Assembly (NCBI GenBank): GCA_036676235.1
Contig: JAKFDI010000005.1
Coordinates: 1 to 64,000, forward strand
Origin: JAKFDI01 sp036676235
GTDB taxonomy: Bacteria; Pseudomonadota; Gammaproteobacteria; Burkholderiales; Burkholderiaceae_C
DNA: 64,000 bases
Direction of reading: 5' to 3'
This document shows, in pieces, positions 27,738 to 36,099 of this stretch. Each line of letters starts with the position of its first letter. Position 1 is the stretch's first letter. The translations under genes and the position numbers were made by a program. The notes beneath the pieces are model-generated. The model was not told where the DNA came from, made no database searches, and saw only the letters and a list, made by a program, of their open reading frames with translations.

Positions 27738-28225
27738 TGGACGGCACCGATGTGGCCCTGTGGATCGTGAGCTGGGCGCTGATCGCCGTGGGCGTGGCGG
27801 GCACCGTGCTGCCAGCACTCCCCGGCACGGCGCTGGTGCTCGGCGGCGCGGTGCTCGGCGCGTGGATCGACGACTTCACGCGCGTGGGCGGCGGCGTGAT
27901 CACCGCACTCGCGGTGCTGGCGGTGATCTCGTGGGTGCTCGACTACGTGGCCGGCGTGATGGGCGCCAAGAAGGCGGGCGCCAGCCGCCAGGCACTGATC
28001 GGCGCGGCCGTCGGCACGGTGGTCGGGCTCTTCATGGGCATCGTCGGCGTGCTGTTCATGCCGCTGGTCGGCGCGGCGGTCGGCGAATACATGGCGCGCC
28101 GCGACCACGAAGGGGCGATGAAGGTCGGCGTCGCCACCTGGGTGGGCCTGATGATCGGCATGATCGCCAAGGTGGTGATCGCCTTCATCATGCTCGGCAT
28201 CTTCATCGCCGCGCTGCTGTTCTGA
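27734..28225 (+). CDS. DUF456 domain membrane protein
   Basis: A 163-residue protein of four or five hydrophobic helices with the DUF456 pattern (GTVLPALPGTALVLGGAVLGAW, then YVAGVMGAKKAGASRQALIG with a glycine-rich core). Function unknown. It starts at one of two adjacent ATGs (27734, 27737) overlapping the cytochrome stop, so it is coupled to the cytochrome gene. Its 3' end overlaps the convergent DUF6064 gene by 23 bases. Confidence 0.85.
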   Translation: MMDGTDVALWIVSWALIAVGVAGTVLPALPGTALVLGGAVLGAWIDDFTRVGGGVITALAVLAVISWVLDYVAGVMGAKKAGASRQALIGAAVGTVVGLFMGIVGVLFMPLVGAAVGEYMARRDHEGAMKVGVATWVGLMIGMIAKVVIAFIMLGIFIAALLF

Positions 28226-28865
28226 GCGCGGCTCTGAGCACAAGAGCCAGCACGCCGGCGACCGGCAGCACCCAGGCCATCGGCTCATCCATCGCCCACA
28301 GCGTGGCGCCGCCGGCGGCGCACCACAGCAGCGGCACGGGCCACAGCCACCACGCGCTGCGCGGCAGCATCAGCAGCACGCCCAGCGTGGCGAGCACGGT
28401 GGGTTCGGGCGCGAGGCCGAACACCTCGGCCTGCGCCCACGGTCGCCCGCTGGCAGCAGCGAGCAGCGGCATGCCGATGACGGCGATGCCGGCCAGCATC
28501 AGGCCCACGCGACGACGGGCGAGCGAAGCGTCGCCGTCGATCGGCAGACGCCATGCCGCGACAAGCAGCAGCGCCGCCTGCAGCGCGAAGCCGGCGGCGA
28601 ACCAGGTCGCCGCCCAGTTGATGGCGGCGTAGCGCTCGAGGTGAAACGCCCAGGCGACGAACGCCCAGGCCGCGGCCAGCACGCCGAGCGCGATGCGCCG
28701 GCCGGAGCCGCGGTACAGCGCCGCGCCGATCACGCAGCCGGCGGCGAGTGCGGGGATCTGCAGCGGCCACCAAATCGCGTTGTGCAGCGCGAACAGGCGG
28801 TGGTAGGTGCGAGGCGAGAAGAGCAGGAAGTCGGCGAGCGTGTAGGTCCACCACTCGGATATCAC
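28203..28865 (-). CDS. DUF6064 family membrane protein
   Basis: A 220-residue protein with about seven transmembrane helices. It begins ISEWWTYTLADFLLFSPRTYHRLFALHN, summarised as the SEWW...DFLLFSPRTY opening of DUF6064 proteins. It starts at a GTG that overlaps the stop of the aldo/keto reductase gene (GTGA), so the pair is translationally coupled. Function is unknown. Its 3' end runs 23 bases into the convergent DUF456 gene. Confidence 0.75.
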   Translation of the reverse strand: MISEWWTYTLADFLLFSPRTYHRLFALHNAIWWPLQIPALAAGCVIGAALYRGSGRRIALGVLAAAWAFVAWAFHLERYAAINWAATWFAAGFALQAALLLVAAWRLPIDGDASLARRRVGLMLAGIAVIGMPLLAAASGRPWAQAEVFGLAPEPTVLATLGVLLMLPRSAWWLWPVPLLWCAAGGATLWAMDEPMAWVLPVAGVLALVLRAALRTAARR

Positions 28866-29782
28866 AGCGCCTCCACGTGCGTCGCCATGCGCCGGCGCAT
28901 CGCATCGCCCGGCAGGCGCCCGCGTGCGGCGGCCATGTTCTCGGCCACATGGTCGACGCGGCTCGTCGCCGGGATGGCGCAGGTCACCGCCGGGTGCGAG
29001 ACGATGAACTTGAGCGCGAACTGTGCCCAGTTCACGCAGTCGATCTCGGCCGCCCAGGCCGGCAGCGGATGGCGCGCAAGGGCATCGAGCAGCGCGCCCT
29101 GGCGGAAGGGCCGGTTCACGATCACCGCGATGCCGCGCTCGCGCGCCAGCGGCAGCAGGCGCTGCTCCGCCTCGCGGTCGAGCAGGTTGTAGGTGATCTG
29201 CACGAAGTCGAGCGGGTGCTCGCGCATCACCTGCTCGAACTCGCGGTGCCGGCGGCCTTCCGACGTGGTGATGCCGACGTAGCGCAGGCGGCCCGCCGCT
29301 TTCATGGCGAACAGCGTGGGCAGGTGCTCCTGCCAGCCGAGCAGGTTGTGCACCTGCAGCAGGTCGAAGCGCGGCACGCCCCACAGCCCGCGTGACTCCT
29401 CGATCTGCCCCGGCCCGCGTGCACCCGAGCCGATCCACACCTTGTCGGCCGAGAACACACGCGCCGCGGCGCCGAGCCGCGTGAGGCCGTGGCCGATGAC
29501 CGACTGCGCCGAGCCGTACATCGGCGACGAGTCGATCATTCGTCCGCCGTCGGCGAAGAAGCGCCGCATCACCTCGGCGCAGGCATTGCGCGCCACCTCA
29601 TCGCGGCCGACGTTGAAGGTGATCCAGCTGCCAAGACCGACCACCGGCAGCGCTTCGCCGCTCGAAGGAATCGCGCGGGTGATGAGCGCGGCCGGCGCAG
29701 CCTGCAGCGGCCGGGTAAGGAGCGAGGTCGCACCCAGCGCCGGCAGCGCGCGCAACAGTCGGCGGCGGTCGGCGTGGAACAT
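28862..29782 (-). CDS. Aldo/keto reductase with a Tat-like leader
   Basis: A 306-residue NAD(P)H-dependent oxidoreductase barrel. Catalytic residues D84, Y89 and K114 fit the family (GRMIDSSPMYGSAQ and SADKVWIG), with the His in LLQVHNLLG. The N-terminus has DRRRLLRALPALGATSLL, a twin-arginine-like export signal, suggesting a periplasmic reductase. Substrate unknown. It lies immediately downstream of cadR (two-base gap) on the same strand and overlaps the DUF6064 start. Confidence 0.85.
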   Translation of the reverse strand: MFHADRRRLLRALPALGATSLLTRPLQAAPAALITRAIPSSGEALPVVGLGSWITFNVGRDEVARNACAEVMRRFFADGGRMIDSSPMYGSAQSVIGHGLTRLGAAARVFSADKVWIGSGARGPGQIEESRGLWGVPRFDLLQVHNLLGWQEHLPTLFAMKAAGRLRYVGITTSEGRRHREFEQVMREHPLDFVQITYNLLDREAEQRLLPLARERGIAVIVNRPFRQGALLDALARHPLPAWAAEIDCVNWAQFALKFIVSHPAVTCAIPATSRVDHVAENMAAARGRLPGDAMRRRMATHVEAL

Positions 29783-29784
29783 GT

Positions 29785-30192
29785 TCAGCCTGCCTCGGCC
29801 GGCGCGCGCATGAAGGTGTCGAGGATGGCGCAGGACTGCGTCTCGTCGGCGCCGTGGCAGGCGCGGCGCAGTTCGACCAATTGCCGCTCGAGCGCACGCA
29901 GCGCGCTGCGGCGCTGGCGCACGCGCACGATGTGTTCGTCGATCAGCGCGTTCACCTCGTGGCAGTTGCGCGCGGGTGCGTCGCTGTAGTCCAGCAACTG
30001 CCGCACTTCGGCGAGCGAGATGTCGAGGGCGCGGCAATGGCGGATGAAGCGCAGCCGCTCCAGATGCCGCGCCGCGTAGTGGCGGTAGCCGGACTCGTCG
30101 CGCGCCGGCGCGTCCAGCAGGCCCTCGCGTTCGTAGTAGCGCACCGTCTGCACGTCGCACAGCGCCTTGGCCGCCAGTTCACCGATCTTCAT
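29785..30192 (-). CDS. cadR: MerR-family Cd(II)/Pb(II)-responsive regulator CadR
   Basis: A 135-residue regulator. The winged-helix DNA-binding domain (1-70) begins MKIGELAAKALCDVQTVRYYEREGLL. A dimerisation helix follows. Metal-site cysteines are C77 (RNCHEVN), C112 (ACHG) and C121 (SCAIL), the CadR pattern. Divergent from a CDF transporter across a promoter with a 19-bp spacer and a dyad between the -35 and -10, the normal MerR-type control region. It probably also drives its own transcription and that of the reductase and DUF6064 genes. Confidence 0.92.
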   Translation of the reverse strand: MKIGELAAKALCDVQTVRYYEREGLLDAPARDESGYRHYAARHLERLRFIRHCRALDISLAEVRQLLDYSDAPARNCHEVNALIDEHIVRVRQRRSALRALERQLVELRRACHGADETQSCAILDTFMRAPAEAG

Positions 30193-30221
30193 GGTCTGGA
30201 ATCCCTTGTCGAAGCGTGTGC

Positions 30222-30252
30222 TTGACTCTGTACTGACTATAGGGTTTGCAAT
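30222..30252 (+). promoter_or_regulatory. MerR-type promoter and CadR operator
   Basis: A -35 TTGACT (30222-30227) and -10 TGCAAT (30247-30252) are separated by 19 bp. Between them the imperfect dyad ACTCTGTA-N5-TATAGGGT (30225-30245) matches six of eight positions. Long spacers of 19-20 bp and such dyads are characteristic of MerR-family promoters, activated by untwisting when metal binds. Confidence 0.8.
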
Positions 30253-30279
30253 GGCGGCAACACGTCAACGAGGCCTTCC

Positions 30280-30906
30280 ATGTCCGACCACTGCTGCGCT
30301 GCTCCCGCCCCGTCTGCCGACCCCGCCTGGAGGCGCATTCTCTGGATCGCGCTGCTGCTCAACGCCGCCATGGGCGCGGTCGAGATCGGCGGAGGCCTCG
30401 CCGCCGGCTCCGTCGCGCTGCTGGCCGATGCGATCGACTTCTTCGGCGACGCCGCCAACTACGGCATCTCGCTCGCGGTGCTGGCGATGGCGCCGGTGTG
30501 GCGCCCGCGTGCGGCGCTCATCAAGGCGGTGTCGATGGCGGCTTTCGGTCTGTTCGTGCTTGGCCGCGCGGGCTGGGCTGCGCAGTCCGGCGTGCCGCCC
30601 GAGCCGTTCACCATGGGCGCCGTCGCGGCATTGGCGCTGGCCGTCAACGTGGGTGTGGCGTTGCTGCTGTATCGCTATCGCACGGGCGACTCGAACATGC
30701 GCTCGGTGTGGATCTGCTCGCGCAACGATGCACTCGGCAACGTTGCCGTGGCGCTGGCGGCGCTGGGCGTGTTCGGCACCGGCGCCGCGTGGCCCGACCT
30801 GGTCGTGGCCGCCGGCATGGCGGCGCTCGCGCTCAGCGGCGCGTGGTCGGTCATGCGTCAGGCGCGCGGCGAACTGGCCGCGTTGCAGCTCGCGCCGGGT
30901 CGCTGA
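30280..30906 (+). CDS. Cation transporter of the CDF type (CadR-regulated)
   Basis: A 208-residue membrane protein with about six helices. The metal-site region LLADAIDFFGDAANYG (D50, D53, D57) resembles cation diffusion facilitators, as does SRNDALGNVAVAL in helix 5. The N-terminus has a CC pair (C5, C6) and an H (H4). It lacks the long cytoplasmic C-terminal domain of full CDF proteins, so it is a short variant. Control by the divergent CadR promoter points to export of Cd, Pb or Zn. Confidence 0.85.
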   Translation: MSDHCCAAPAPSADPAWRRILWIALLLNAAMGAVEIGGGLAAGSVALLADAIDFFGDAANYGISLAVLAMAPVWRPRAALIKAVSMAAFGLFVLGRAGWAAQSGVPPEPFTMGAVAALALAVNVGVALLLYRYRTGDSNMRSVWICSRNDALGNVAVALAALGVFGTGAAWPDLVVAAGMAALALSGAWSVMRQARGELAALQLAPGR

Positions 30907-30909
30907 AGG

Positions 30910-31932
30910 TCAGTGCTCGAGGAAGAAGCGCAGCATCGCGGCGCTGGCATCGGGTCCGCGCGGGTCGGTGTAGGAGCCGCGCGCATTGCCGCCCGACCAG
31001 GCGTGGCGCCCGCCGTGCACCGTCCAGTGCTCGATGCAGGTGCGGCCGGCTTCATCGCGCCAGGCCTCGCGCGACCAGGCGTGTCCGCCCGGCGTGCGGC
31101 CGTGCTGCAGCTCGCTGCTGGCGATCGGGCCGACGGCGCGAAGCTGGGCCACCACTTCGTCAGCGTTGGACGGATGCACCGTCTCGTCGCGGTCGCCGTG
31201 GAACACGATGGCCGGAACGAAGCGGGCCAGGCCCCCGCTGCGGCGCGGCCCACCCACCGGCCCGCGGCGCATCAGCGCGAAGGCGGAGTGCAGGTCGCGC
31301 GCCGCGCGGTAGGGCACGCCCGAGTGCGCGCCGACGGCGGCGTAGAGATCGGGATAGGTCGCCGCCATCGTGAGCGCCATCGCGGCGCCCGCCGACATCC
31401 CGGCCACGTAGACGCGGTGCGGGTCCACGCCGCACTGCGCCATCACTTCGCGCGTCATGCCGGCGATGACGGCGGGCTCGCCCGCGTCGCGCTGCTGGTC
31501 GCGCTCTGCGAACCAGTTCCAGCAGCCCGAGCGGTTGGCGCGCTGGGTCTGGCCGGGGTAGAGCACGAGCAGCCCTTCGCGCTCGGCCAGCGCGTTCATG
31601 CCCGTGCCGTCGGCAAAGTCGTCCGGGTCCTGGGTGCAGCCGTGCAGCATCACGACGAGCGCGGGCGCGACCGCGCTGCGGGCCTCGGGCACGTACAGCT
31701 TGTACGGCCACAGGCCGGCGGCCGTGCCGTAGCCGCCGGTGACGAAGCGCCCGGCCGGTGGGGCCTCAGGAATCGTCGAGTGCGTGTCTGCACTCACTTT
31801 TCCGGTAGGCGACGACCGGCGACGACGCGCTGCGCGCCACGTCGCGCGCAAGGCGCCCAGCGCCTCCTGCACGCGGCCGGCGCGGATCAATCGGGCGGCA
31901 TGGCGTACGGAGCGGTGGACGGCGTCGTTCAT
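30910..31932 (-). CDS. PHB depolymerase family esterase
   Basis: A 340-residue alpha/beta hydrolase. The nucleophile is S180 in GMSAG, the oxyanion region LHGCTQDPDDFA (97-108), with D in HGDRDETVHP and H near GGRHAWSGG. This is the LpqC/extracellular PHB-depolymerase-like esterase family, which acts on polyhydroxyalkanoate or feruloyl esters. No clear signal peptide: the N-terminus is rich in Arg (RAARRRR). I took the ATG at 31932. It converges on the CDF gene with a three-base gap. Confidence 0.85.
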   Translation of the reverse strand: MNDAVHRSVRHAARLIRAGRVQEALGALRATWRAARRRRSSPTGKVSADTHSTIPEAPPAGRFVTGGYGTAAGLWPYKLYVPEARSAVAPALVVMLHGCTQDPDDFADGTGMNALAEREGLLVLYPGQTQRANRSGCWNWFAERDQQRDAGEPAVIAGMTREVMAQCGVDPHRVYVAGMSAGAAMALTMAATYPDLYAAVGAHSGVPYRAARDLHSAFALMRRGPVGGPRRSGGLARFVPAIVFHGDRDETVHPSNADEVVAQLRAVGPIASSELQHGRTPGGHAWSREAWRDEAGRTCIEHWTVHGGRHAWSGGNARGSYTDPRGPDASAAMLRFFLEH

Positions 31933-31997
31933 CGGGCGGGCTCGGGGAAGTCGGACGCCGGTCACTAGCAGCTTTCGCTCCTGTGTCGGATGCGGCT

Positions 31998-32039
31998 CTG
32001 TCGCCTTCGCGACAGCGGTCCCGCGTGCGAAACCGCACG
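31998..32039. repeat. Two tandem hairpins in the esterase-otsA gap
   Basis: CTGTCGC-CTTC-GCGACAG (31998-32015) and CGTGCG-AAAC-CGCACG (32024-32039) lie back to back. No T-run follows. The rest of 31933-32219 shows no gene and no convincing promoter; it is shared by the divergent esterase and otsA genes. Confidence 0.4.
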
Positions 32040-32219
32040 TGTTAGGGTTTACAAATTCCGCACGCAGCGTGTGACAGCCTTTGATGGCCGCCTTCCGCGC
32101 TCCGCCGTGGACCGCCGCCCGCCCGCGCGGCTGACCGGTTGCTGCCGCGCCGAACGAAGCGAGGCAACGGGCATGCCGTATGCCGATGGCCCTCTTCGGC
32201 GGGCGCCGCGAAACCTACG

Positions 32220-34481
32220 ATGAAAACGATCCGACTCCAACTGCGCTTTCTCATCCCGCTGGTATTGACGCTTGTCGCGGCTGCCTATCTGTCGCTTCCG
32301 CTTCTGGACGAACTCACGCTGCGCTGGTCGGCGCGCGACCTGACCGCCCGCGGCGCGCTCGTCGCCAACGCGCTGGCCGATCCGGTCGCCGAGGCCCTGG
32401 TCGGCGACGACGGCTCCAAGCTGCGCAACCTGATGCAGCGCGCCGCGCAGGACGAGCGGCTGTTCGCCATGGGCCTGTGCTCGCCCGACGGCGTGATGCT
32501 GATGCGCACGCCGGCCTTTCCGCCCGAGCTGGATTGCAGCACCGCGCAGGCTGAATCGGATGCGCCCGATCCGCGCCTGTTGCTCGAGGGCGGCGCGGTG
32601 CACATCGGCGTGCACGAACTCAGCGCAGTGGCCGGGCCGCCGGCCAAGCTGGTGCTGCTGCACGACATGAGCTACCTCGAGCGGCGCAGCCAGGACACGC
32701 GGCGCTACCTGCTCGGCTTCATCGTGGTGCTGGGGCTGGCCATCGCGCTCATCACCGTCGTCGTGGCGCAGCTCAGCTGGCGCGGCTGGGTCTCGGGCGT
32801 GCGCGCCATCATGCGCGGCGAGGGGCTGCTGCTGCCGCTGCTCTCGGCGCCGCCCGAGCTGGCGCCTTTCGCCGCCGATTTGCGCGCACGGCTGCGCGAC
32901 CTGGAAGACGAATACCGCCGCGCGCAAGGACCCGACGCCGAATGGAACCCGGCCCGCCTGCGCGCCTTGCTGCGCACCCAGTTGCGCGGCGATCAGGTGA
33001 TCGTCGTCTCCAACCGCGAGCCCTACATCCACGACCGCACCAACGGCGAGATCGTCGTGCGCCGTCCGGCCAGCGGGTTGGTGACTGCGGTAGAGCCGGT
33101 GATGCGCGCCTGCTCGGGCACCTGGATCGCCCACGGCAGCGGCACGGCCGATCGCGACGCCGTGGACGCCCACGACCGCGTGCTGGTGCCGCCCGGCAAG
33201 AACGACTACGTGCTGCGCCGGCTGTGGCTCACCGAAGAAGAAGAGAAGGGCTACTACTACGGCTTCGCCAACGAAGGGCTGTGGCCGCTGTGCCATGTGG
33301 CCCACGTGCGGCCGGTGTTCCGCGAATCCGACTGGGAGGCCTACCGCGCCGTCAACCAGCGCTTCGCCGACGCGGTGGTGGCCGAGGCGCGCAGCGAAGA
33401 CCCGGTGGTGCTGGTGCAGGACTACCACTTCGCGCTGCTGCCGGCGATGGTGCGCGAGAAGCTGCCGCGCGCGACCATCCTCACCTTCTGGCACATCCCC
33501 TGGCCCAACCCCGAATCCTTCGGCATCTGCCCGTGGCGGCGCGAGATCCTGCAAGGCATGCTCGGCAGCACCATCCTCGGCTTCCACACGCGCTTCCACT
33601 GCAAGAACTTCATCGAGACGGTGGACCGCTTTCTCGAAGCGCGCATCGAGCACGAGCACTCGACCATCACGTACCAGGAAGAAGAAACCTACGTCGAGGC
33701 CTACCCGATTTCCATCGAATGGCCCAGTACCGAGACCGAGGCCGCGTGGCCGACGATCGCCGAATGCCGCTCGCGCGTGTTCGAGCGCCTCAAGCTGCCG
33801 CTGGACACGGTGCTGGCGGTTGGCATCGACCGCTTCGACTACACCAAGGGCATCCTCGAGCGGCTGCATGCGGTGGAGCGCTTTCTCGAGAAGTACCCGG
33901 AGTGGATCGGCCGCTTCGTCTTCGTGCAGGTCGCCGCGCCCACGCGCGGCTCGCTGGAGGAATACCGTTCGTTCCAGGACCGCATCGCGCGCACCAGTGA
34001 CCGCATCAACGAGCGCTTCGGCCGCGAGGGCTACCTGCCGGTGCACCTGCTCGCCTTCCACCACGACCACGAGGCCGTGACCGAGCTCTACCGCGCGGCC
34101 AACATCTGCGTGGTGACCAGCCTGCACGACGGCATGAACCTGGTATGCAAGGAGTTCGTGGCTGCACGCGACGACGCGCAGGGCGTGCTGATCCTCAGCC
34201 GCTTCGCCGGTGCAGCGCGCGAGATGAAGGAATCGCTCATCGTCAACCCGTACCACGTGGAAGAGACGGCCGATGCGCTGCAGCGCGCCGCCACCATGCC
34301 GCCGGCCGAACAGCACGAGCGCATGGCGAGCCTGCGCATGACGGTGCGCGAATTCAACGTCTTCCGCTGGGCCGGCCGCATGCTGGCCGACGCCGGCCGC
34401 TGGCGCATGCGCCAGCGCATCGAAGAACGCGTGCAACGACACCAGCCCCCGCAAGATGAATCACCACCTGTTCTCGGCTGA
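32220..34481 (+). CDS. otsA: Membrane-anchored trehalose-6-phosphate synthase (GT20) with sensor-like N-terminus
   Basis: 753 residues. TM helix 1 (about 8-28), a periplasmic domain (about 29-160), TM helix 2 (162-183) and a HAMP-like linker (about 184-240) precede a full GT20 catalytic domain (about 258-725). GT20 marks are VIVVSNREPY (260-269), FWHIPWPNPESF, DRFDYTKG and the C-terminal SLHDGMNLVCKEF. It makes trehalose-6-phosphate from UDP-glucose and glucose-6-phosphate. Classical OtsA is soluble and about 470 residues, so the N-terminal 250 residues are an added module. otsB overlaps its end by 26 bases. Confidence 0.9.
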   Translation: MKTIRLQLRFLIPLVLTLVAAAYLSLPLLDELTLRWSARDLTARGALVANALADPVAEALVGDDGSKLRNLMQRAAQDERLFAMGLCSPDGVMLMRTPAFPPELDCSTAQAESDAPDPRLLLEGGAVHIGVHELSAVAGPPAKLVLLHDMSYLERRSQDTRRYLLGFIVVLGLAIALITVVVAQLSWRGWVSGVRAIMRGEGLLLPLLSAPPELAPFAADLRARLRDLEDEYRRAQGPDAEWNPARLRALLRTQLRGDQVIVVSNREPYIHDRTNGEIVVRRPASGLVTAVEPVMRACSGTWIAHGSGTADRDAVDAHDRVLVPPGKNDYVLRRLWLTEEEEKGYYYGFANEGLWPLCHVAHVRPVFRESDWEAYRAVNQRFADAVVAEARSEDPVVLVQDYHFALLPAMVREKLPRATILTFWHIPWPNPESFGICPWRREILQGMLGSTILGFHTRFHCKNFIETVDRFLEARIEHEHSTITYQEEETYVEAYPISIEWPSTETEAAWPTIAECRSRVFERLKLPLDTVLAVGIDRFDYTKGILERLHAVERFLEKYPEWIGRFVFVQVAAPTRGSLEEYRSFQDRIARTSDRINERFGREGYLPVHLLAFHHDHEAVTELYRAANICVVTSLHDGMNLVCKEFVAARDDAQGVLILSRFAGAAREMKESLIVNPYHVEETADALQRAATMPPAEQHERMASLRMTVREFNVFRWAGRMLADAGRWRMRQRIEERVQRHQPPQDESPPVLG

Positions 34482-35220
34482 AGGCGAGGCCGCGCTCGCG
34501 GCCATCGTGCCGCGGCGCGTGCTGCTCGGTTTCGATTTCGACGGCACGCTCGCGCCCATCGTCGCGCGCCCCGACGACGCGCGCGTGTCGGCGGCGGTGG
34601 CGAACACGCTGCAGCGGCTGTCGACCCATCGGCCGGTCGCCATCGTCACCGGCCGGCGCGTGGCCGACGTGGCACCGCGGCTCGGCTTCAACCCGCAGTA
34701 CATCGTCGGCAACCACGGCGCCGAAGACCCGGGCCGCCCGCTCATGCCGCAGCTCGATGCGGTGCTGGAACCGTTGCGCGCGCGCTTGGCGCCGCGTTCT
34801 GCCGAGCTGCAGGGGCTCGGCGTGCAGGTCGAAGACAAGCGGCATTCGCTCGCCTTCCACTATCGGCTCGCGCGCGACCGCGATGCGGCTGCCGCCTTCA
34901 TCGACGGCCTGCTCACGCCGATCGAGCCGGGGCTCGACGTGTTCGGCGGCAAGTGCGTCGTCAACGTGGTCGTGGCCGGCGCGCCCGACAAGGCCGACGC
35001 CGTGCATTCGCTGGTCAAGCGCGCCGGCGCCGATTGCGCGTTCTTCATCGGCGACGACGTGAACGACGAGGTGGTGTTCGAGCGTGCCGAGCCCGACTGG
35101 CTGACCATCCGCATCGGCCGCGACGGCACGCCGTCGAGCGCGCGCTTCTTCCTCGATGCCACGGCCGAGGTGGCGGCGATGTTGCGCAAGATGCTGTCGG
35201 TGCTCGAACCCGCGAGCTGA
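34456..35220 (+). CDS. otsB: Trehalose-6-phosphate phosphatase
   Basis: A 254-residue HAD-superfamily phosphatase that converts trehalose-6-phosphate to trehalose. Motif I is DFDGT (27-31) with D27 and D29. Motif II is probably IVTGR near 65, and the end shows FFIGDDVNDEVVFE. It overlaps otsA, so both steps of trehalose synthesis are translated together. Trehalose protects against osmotic and desiccation stress. modE follows 50 bases after its stop, with its own operator. Confidence 0.95.
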   Translation: MNHHLFSAEGEAALAAIVPRRVLLGFDFDGTLAPIVARPDDARVSAAVANTLQRLSTHRPVAIVTGRRVADVAPRLGFNPQYIVGNHGAEDPGRPLMPQLDAVLEPLRARLAPRSAELQGLGVQVEDKRHSLAFHYRLARDRDAAAAFIDGLLTPIEPGLDVFGGKCVVNVVVAGAPDKADAVHSLVKRAGADCAFFIGDDVNDEVVFERAEPDWLTIRIGRDGTPSSARFFLDATAEVAAMLRKMLSVLEPAS

Positions 35221-35230
35221 CGGCGCTTTC

Positions 35231-35258
35231 GGCGATATGCAACTAGTTGCACATCGCC
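35231..35258. promoter_or_regulatory. ModE-type operator upstream of modE
   Basis: GGCGATATGCAAC (35231-35243), two central bases, then GTTGCACATCGCC (35246-35258): a palindrome with 12 of 13 pairs matching. Its position against the modE -10 (TATGAT, 35259-35264) would let ModE-molybdate block its own operon. A second copy of the same 26-bp frame occurs at 36124. Confidence 0.75.
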
Positions 35259-35264
35259 TATGAT
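35259..35264 (+). promoter_or_regulatory. Candidate -10 box of modE (leaderless)
   Basis: TATGAT directly follows the operator. Its usual spacing to the start of transcription places +1 at or next to the A of the modE ATG (35271), and no Shine-Dalgarno sequence precedes that ATG. The -35 would lie inside the operator and is not clear. Confidence 0.5.
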
Positions 35265-35270
35265 CCGCCC

Positions 35271-36083
35271 ATGCCGCGCCCGCCCGCTGCCCCGCCGCTC
35301 CTGTTCGCCTCGCGCCTGCTGCTGGAACGCGGCGGCGAGGAACTGCTGAGCCCGGCGCGATTCGACCTGCTGCGCCACATCGACGCGCAAGGCTCGATCA
35401 CGGCCGCCGCGCAGGCTGCCGGCATCAGCTACCGCAGCGCCTGGTCGACGGTCGACATGCTGAACAACCTGGCCGGCGTGCCGCTGGTCGAGCGCAGCAA
35501 GGGCGGCGCGGGCGGCGGCGGCGCCTGCCTCACCGAAGCCGGGCGCCAGCTCGTCGAGACTTATGGCCGGCTGCAGGAGCGGCAGCAGCAGTTTCTCGAC
35601 TGGGTGGCGAGCGGCGGTGACGACATGGCGCACTACCTCGCGATGCTGGCGCGCATCGGGCTGCGCACCAGTGCGCGCAACCAGTTGGCCGGCGTCGTCG
35701 GCGGCATCGAAGGCCGCGGGCCGCAGGTGCGGCTGAACGTGCAGTTGCCGAACGGGCAGTCGCTCGCGGCGCTGATTTCGGAACACAGCCGCGCCGAACT
35801 CGGGCTTGCCGAGGGTGCGCCGGTGATTGCTCTCTTCAAGGCCAGCGCCGTGTGCGCGGTGACCGAGGAGCAGCTGGTGCGCGCCGGCAGCAACCGGCTG
35901 GCCGGTCGCATTGCCGCGCTGGAAGAGGGCGAGGGCCGGGCGGCGCTGGCGCTGGCCCTGCCCGGCGGGCTGACGGTGCATGCGCTGCAGCCCACGCTGC
36001 CGGCTGGCGAGTCGCTGCGCGTGGGGGATGCGGCCGTGGCCGCCTTTGATCCCTCGTCCGTCATTCTGGCCTCGGGCCGCTGA
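35271..36083 (+). CDS. modE: Molybdate-responsive regulator ModE
   Basis: A 270-residue regulator. The winged helix-turn-helix domain (about 15-115) includes GSITAAAQAAGISYRSAWSTVD in outline and the LTEAG-RQL segment. The C-terminal part (about 130-270) has two MOP/TOBE-type molybdate-binding repeats (LAGVVGGIEGRG, LAGRIAALEEGEG). ModE-molybdate usually represses modABC. The start is the ATG at 35271; an upstream TTG lies inside the operator. modA follows 16 bases after the stop. Confidence 0.93.
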   Translation: MPRPPAAPPLLFASRLLLERGGEELLSPARFDLLRHIDAQGSITAAAQAAGISYRSAWSTVDMLNNLAGVPLVERSKGGAGGGGACLTEAGRQLVETYGRLQERQQQFLDWVASGGDDMAHYLAMLARIGLRTSARNQLAGVVGGIEGRGPQVRLNVQLPNGQSLAALISEHSRAELGLAEGAPVIALFKASAVCAVTEEQLVRAGSNRLAGRIAALEEGEGRAALALALPGGLTVHALQPTLPAGESLRVGDAAVAAFDPSSVILASGR

Positions 36084-36099
36084 ACCAAGGAGAAAGATC

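Noticed and set aside
32049..34454. 801-residue minus-strand reading frame
   Set aside because: Exact antisense shadow of otsA; composition is His/Arg/Val-rich and no family is recognised.
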